The notes under the pieces: model-generated
What the model was told of the DNA's origin: nothing
Database searches by the model: none
What the model saw: only the letters and a program-made list of their open reading frames with translations
Program-made: the position numbers and the translations under genes
Source: an uncultured Planctomycetaceae bacterium
GTDB lineage: Bacteria; Planctomycetota; Planctomycetia; Pirellulales; Pirellulaceae
Reading direction: 5' to 3'
DNA: 7,702 nt
NCBI GenBank assembly: GCA_903921945.1
Contig: CAIXSC010000741.1
Span: 1-7,702, forward strand
Shown here: piece by piece, positions 4,673 to 7,702 of the stretch
Layout of the letters: every line of letters begins with the position of its first letter
Position numbering within the stretch: the first letter of the stretch is position 1

Positions 4673-6361
4673 CTATCGCGGCGTGGCCGGCTCAAGGTTC
4701 CAACAGGCCGCCTCTTGGCTGTTGCGAACCAGCAGTTTTTGACCATACAGGCAGACCGCGGCCCACGTTTTTCCTTCCAACGCCTGGATCCTCCCTCGTT
4801 CGCGATACGCCTCCGGAGTGGCCTCGATCCACGCGGCCTCGCCGAATTCTCCCAGCACGAGCAGGCGATTGCCCACGATCAGCGACTGGCCATGTTCGAA
4901 ACCGCGTTTCTTCCAGCAGCTTTTGCCGTCTATCAATGACACACATTCGAGAATGCCGTCGTTCAAACCGTAGGCGTGGCCGTCGTACACCGACACGCTG
5001 GTGAACTTGGTCCGCAGCACGCGGTTGCTCCGCCACAGCTCCTGGATGCCGCGTCCAAGGGCCGGCTGGTTGGTCAACGAATCGGAAAACTCGAACAACG
5101 CCGCGCCGACGCCGTATCCCTTGGTCAACAGCAACTGGCGGCTCGCGATGACGGTGGGCTGCGACGTGGTGGCGTTGGAATTGCTGTTGCCTGGCCAATC
5201 GAGCTCCCACAGAACGCGGCCGGTTGCCGGATCATGCCCCGTCACCGACGACTCGTTCATGCTGACAATTTGCCGCTGCCCCGCCAGTTCGGCCAGCACG
5301 GGCGACGCGTAGCTCACCTGACGCTCGCCGGCCTTCCACTTTAGTTCGCCCGAGTCGAGAGCGAACGCCGCGAGCGTCACGAACGGACCGCCAGGCGGCC
5401 CGCCCAACGGCACGACGACCGTGTCGTCGACGATGAGCGGCGACGGCGATCGCCCCCACGCCACGCCGGCGATGTCCCGTTCCGGCGAGTTTTGGGTCGC
5501 GGCGAAAATGTCATATTTCCACAGCAATTTCCCGGTCGCGCCATCGAGGCAGCGCAGCAAGCCATGGGCGCCGGCCGCGTACACCTTGCCGCGGTGAATC
5601 GTCGGCGTGCCGCGCGGACCAATGCCTCCGAGGACCGTCTCGTGCCGAGTTTGCTCGGCATGCGACCACACGGGTTCGCCAGTTTGGATGTCGTAGCACG
5701 TCACGAGTTCGTCGGGGCCGCGTTGCTCCATCGTGACCGCGTAACCGTTGACCGCGGCGAACGCCGACCAACCCGCTCCGATCGGCCGTTTCCAAACCAG
5801 CCGTGGCGGGTTCGCGGACCAATCGCCGGCCAACGGAGTGGCGGGCTCGGGGAGCGTCGGCACGCCTGCCGGACCGTGAAAACGCGGGAAGTCATCTGTG
5901 GTCGTCGTCTTGAGGTCGATACCGGTGGATACGGCGACGTCGACCGGCGGCAAGCTTTCGTCGCGCCGCGGTTGCCAGCGGAAACGAAAAGCGGGGATGA
6001 GCGTCCCCGAGGTTTCTTCGATTCTCAGGACTCCGGTCATGACCACGATGACCGCGATCACCGTCAGCGGCACCGCGAGCCGCAACGACGCGGACGCCGC
6101 GCTGCGCCACGAGAACCAAACCAGGAAGGAAACAGTCGCGATAAACGCCATTACGAGCGTGATGACGTTCGGCAGGGCACGATCGAACCCGTCGAACATC
6201 CAATGCCCGCCTACAACCCCCGCCGCGCAGAACAGCCAGATGATCCAGCATTCCTTTCCGGGCCAACGGGAACGCGCTGGCCGAACGCTCTCACGAGCCT
6301 CATGCGTGTGCGTGGGCGGGATCGGGGCTTGGTAGGGTGATTGGGGCGCCGAATCGGTCAT
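4673..6361 (-). CDS. Membrane-anchored PQQ/BamB-like beta-propeller protein
   Basis: Predicted 562 residues from the ATG at 6361; no clear Shine-Dalgarno. A Pro/His-rich N-terminus (1-35) is followed by three hydrophobic segments (about 38-56, 65-85, 92-112). The rest should face the periplasm. An FHGPAG box (161-166), similar to the FRGP box of many planctomycete PQQ-like proteins, leads into a propeller (about 180-555). Blade motifs of the D-x-x-T/S/D-G-x-x-x-W type are visible at 222-232 (CYDIQTGEPVW), 271-281 (CLDGATGKLLW), 332-342 (AFALDSGELKW), 375-385 (GHDPATGRVLW) and 473-483 (CVSLIDGKSCW). Such propellers either bind PQQ in dehydrogenases or serve as protein-interaction scaffolds, as in BamB. 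I see no evidence for a dehydrogenase catalytic site, so a scaffold or sensor role is more likely. The gene lies 54 bases behind the LxxxQ-protein gene on the same strand and may share its transcript. Confidence 0.93.
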   Translation of the reverse strand: MTDSAPQSPYQAPIPPTHTHEARESVRPARSRWPGKECWIIWLFCAAGVVGGHWMFDGFDRALPNVITLVMAFIATVSFLVWFSWRSAASASLRLAVPLTVIAVIVVMTGVLRIEETSGTLIPAFRFRWQPRRDESLPPVDVAVSTGIDLKTTTTDDFPRFHGPAGVPTLPEPATPLAGDWSANPPRLVWKRPIGAGWSAFAAVNGYAVTMEQRGPDELVTCYDIQTGEPVWSHAEQTRHETVLGGIGPRGTPTIHRGKVYAAGAHGLLRCLDGATGKLLWKYDIFAATQNSPERDIAGVAWGRSPSPLIVDDTVVVPLGGPPGGPFVTLAAFALDSGELKWKAGERQVSYASPVLAELAGQRQIVSMNESSVTGHDPATGRVLWELDWPGNSNSNATTSQPTVIASRQLLLTKGYGVGAALFEFSDSLTNQPALGRGIQELWRSNRVLRTKFTSVSVYDGHAYGLNDGILECVSLIDGKSCWKKRGFEHGQSLIVGNRLLVLGEFGEAAWIEATPEAYRERGRIQALEGKTWAAVCLYGQKLLVRNSQEAACWNLEPATPR

Positions 6362-6415
6362 AAGACGTGTTCTCGCGTACCGGACTTTCGCGGGACGACA
6401 GGGGCGTTGACGCGA

Positions 6416-7300
6416 TTATGGGTTGGCGGGAGTGCTCGAACGCGGCCGACCGGCGCCCGACGCGGCAGGCTCGGCGGATTTCGCTTGAAGTTCGGAGCCG
6501 ACGAGTTTCGCGAGCGATTCGCGCTGATCGGCGGTGAGCACCTCTTGGACGATATCCTTTACCAATTGCTTCCGCAGTTCGTCGACCTTGCGCCGCAGTT
6601 CGAGTTCGGCTTCGCGCTGCTTGTCAGCCAGACGTTTCTTTTGGTCGTCGGTCAAGCCGAGCGTGTTCGCCAATTCGCCGCCCGCGAGTGCGCTCGCGCC
6701 GCGACTGCGCATCTGCAGTTGCACTCGCATTTGCTTCAGTCGTTCGACCTGATGCGGGAGGAGGATTTCCGCGACGCGGCGCTGCGATTCCTCTTTGAGC
6801 CGGGTCTCGGTTTGTTTGGCGACTTCCGCGATCTTGGCCGGTTCCAGCTTGCGGATATCGGCGAACGCCTTGGTGCGTTGCTCTTGCATGTCGCGGCGGA
6901 CGATGGCGAGTCGATCTTTCTGCTCGGGGATCAGGCCGATGTCGTCATGGTATTGTTCCATCGCGAGCAGGCCGAGGTCGTCTTGCGGCACCCAGCCGCC
7001 GCCGAAACCGCCGCCCAAACCACCCCATTGCATGCCGCCGCTGTTGAGCGTTATCCCCAACGCCTTACCGTCCATGGGCCCAGCGGAGAAGACGATGCCG
7101 CCACCTTCGCTCGCGACCGCTTCGAGCGTGAGTACTTGGGGAACCACGACCGCTGGCGCGGGCGCGGGGTTGGGGTTGCCGTTGCCAGATGCGGGGCCGC
7201 TCTCTTGAGCCGCGATAGGTAGGAATGGGAAAAACGCGCAGGCCCCAAGGACCATGGCGCCCGCCGAGAAGGAACCGGCCCAGCGTCTTGAGAATGGCAT
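6416..7300 (-). CDS. Secreted helical protein with repeated LxxxQ motifs (Spy/CpxP-like)
   Basis: Predicted 294 residues. The ATG at 7300 is chosen because GGAG stands six bases before it and a signal peptide follows at once (about 1-31, cleavage near AQ-ES). The same frame stays open upstream to 7537, but that extension is Arg-rich and would hide the signal. After a Pro/Ala segment (41-52) and a Gly-rich patch (88-103), residues 110-275 are charged and helical. Four motifs of similar form recur: IPEQKDRL (124-131), LPHQVERL (181-188), LTDDQKKRL (216-224) and LTADQRESL (255-263). This resembles the LTXXQ signature of Spy/CpxP periplasmic chaperones and related planctomycete proteins, but the protein is about twice as long as Spy. 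A role in protecting or binding envelope proteins, or in metal or stress sensing, is inference. The C-terminus (275-294) is low-complexity. It may be co-transcribed with the propeller gene 54 bases downstream. Confidence 0.88.
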   Translation of the reverse strand: MPFSRRWAGSFSAGAMVLGACAFFPFLPIAAQESGPASGNGNPNPAPAPAVVVPQVLTLEAVASEGGGIVFSAGPMDGKALGITLNSGGMQWGGLGGGFGGGWVPQDDLGLLAMEQYHDDIGLIPEQKDRLAIVRRDMQEQRTKAFADIRKLEPAKIAEVAKQTETRLKEESQRRVAEILLPHQVERLKQMRVQLQMRSRGASALAGGELANTLGLTDDQKKRLADKQREAELELRRKVDELRKQLVKDIVQEVLTADQRESLAKLVGSELQAKSAEPAASGAGRPRSSTPANP

Positions 7301-7306
7301 AAAAAG

Positions 7307-7310
7307 CTCC
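7307..7310 (-). promoter_or_regulatory. Shine-Dalgarno (GGAG) of the LxxxQ-protein gene
   Basis: GGAG lies six bases before the ATG at 7300 and supports this start over codons farther upstream in the same open frame. Confidence 0.6.
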
Positions 7311-7367
7311 AGCAGGAGTCGGTGAGGATCAACAATCTTCGGTAGACCGTGGATGGCGAACGCGTCA

Positions 7368-7397
7368 CGGGCCACTCGCCGAACGGCCGAGAACCCG
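7368..7397 (-). terminator. Possible hairpin terminator after the right-edge gene
   Basis: CTCGCCG (7375-7381) pairs with CGGCCGAG (7384-7391) with one bulged base, and CGGG (7368-7371) with CCCG (7394-7397) outside it. It starts about 27 bases after the stop at 7425. No U-run follows, so this is weak evidence of termination. The 124-base gap 7301-7424 contains nothing else I can name. Confidence 0.3.
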
Positions 7398-7424
7398 AGG
7401 AATCGCGACGATAACAACCGTGGA

Positions 7425-7702
7425 TCAATCTTGCCACTGCAAGCTCGCGACGGCGCGGCGAATCTCCTCGCGAGCCGCCGGGTCGCTGTCCGAATAGATT
7501 CCGAGAAACGAGAAAACGCGGCCCGCGCGAGCGACACTGGTCACCTCTTTCACCAACGGTTCGCCGCCGATGATCGCGGTGAACCGCCGCGCATTGGCGG
7601 GAGGAGCTGGCTTGCCAGCCACGACGGGCAGCGGTCGCCACTCCTTGGCTCCATGCGAAGGGCCGGCATGATGGGCGGCGACCTCGTCGTCGGAACGGGC
7701 CG
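7425..7702 (-). CDS. Unrecognised protein, C-terminal 91 residues only
   Basis: The frame is open from the right edge to the TGA at 7427-7425, so the N-terminus is outside the window. The visible part begins ARSDDEVAAHHAGP, runs through a Pro/Ala stretch (VVAGKPAPPANA) and ends in a more ordered segment (FTAIIGGEPLVKEVTSVAR, then VFSFLGIYSDSDPAAREEIRRAV and SLQWQD). The last 50 residues look like a strand-strand-helix fold end, as in small alpha/beta domains. I do not recognise the family and propose no function. Internal GTG or ATG starts are possible, but the open frame runs continuously to the edge, so a longer protein is more likely. Confidence 0.65.
   Translation of the reverse strand, partial: ARSDDEVAAHHAGPSHGAKEWRPLPVVAGKPAPPANARRFTAIIGGEPLVKEVTSVARAGRVFSFLGIYSDSDPAAREEIRRAVASLQWQD

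Noticed and set aside
4634..4675. 13-base near-repeat (GCGACCGACGCTA / GCGACCGTCGCTA) at the end of the propeller gene
   Set aside because: One copy overlaps the stop codon and the other is just outside; short GC-rich similarity of this size is expected by chance.
5492..6340. Plus-strand open frame of 282 codons
   Set aside because: Antisense to the propeller gene, Arg-rich and domain-free, typical of GC-rich shadow frames.
6341..7222. Plus-strand open frame of 293 codons
   Set aside because: Antisense to the LxxxQ-protein gene, which has a signal peptide, ribosome site and repeated motifs on the other strand.
7301..7537. N-terminal extension of the LxxxQ protein
   Set aside because: It is Arg-rich, would hide the signal peptide, overlaps the neighbouring gene's end and lacks a ribosome site; the ATG at 7300 has one.

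Overview
The window reads like a stretch of chromosome from a GC-rich planctomycete, probably of the Pirellula/Blastopirellula type. Support for this is indirect. There is a membrane-anchored PQQ-like beta-propeller with an 'FHGPAG' box of the kind common in Planctomycetota, several secreted proteins with Ala/Pro/Gly-rich low-complexity parts, few good Shine-Dalgarno sequences and long spacers between genes. I see no mobile element, tRNA, rRNA or CRISPR array. All six recognisable genes lie on the minus strand, so transcription runs from right to left.

In transcription order: (1) 7702-7425, the C-terminal end of an unrecognised protein cut by the right edge. (2) 7300-6416, a secreted helical protein with repeated L-x-x-x-Q motifs reminiscent of the Spy/CpxP (LTXXQ) group. 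(3) 6361-4673, a protein with three membrane segments and a PQQ/BamB-like beta-propeller, 54 bases behind gene 2 and possibly co-transcribed with it. (4) 4417-4217, a 66-residue secreted mini-protein whose mature part is almost only PCP, QK and HCQK repeats; it has its own Shine-Dalgarno and a strong terminator. (5) 4029-2695, a secreted protein with the motifs of the transglutaminase-elicitor family and a roughly 100-residue AEAKP-repeat tail. (6) 2156-<1, a membrane-anchored, internally duplicated SurA/PpiD-like parvulin chaperone that runs off the left edge. A 538-base spacer (2157-2694) between genes 5 and 6 holds a perfect hairpin, short direct repeats and a plausible promoter.

The common theme is the cell envelope: all five genes with a visible N-terminus have a signal peptide or membrane anchor. 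The most interesting observation is the pairing of genes 4 and 5. A tiny exported protein carrying nine Gln-Lys dipeptides, eight cysteines and five histidines sits directly upstream of a predicted exported transglutaminase-like enzyme. Gln and Lys are the two residues a transglutaminase joins, and planctomycete walls have historically been described as cystine- and proline-rich. A cross-linking system is therefore a testable but unproven idea; a metal-binding peptide is the main alternative.
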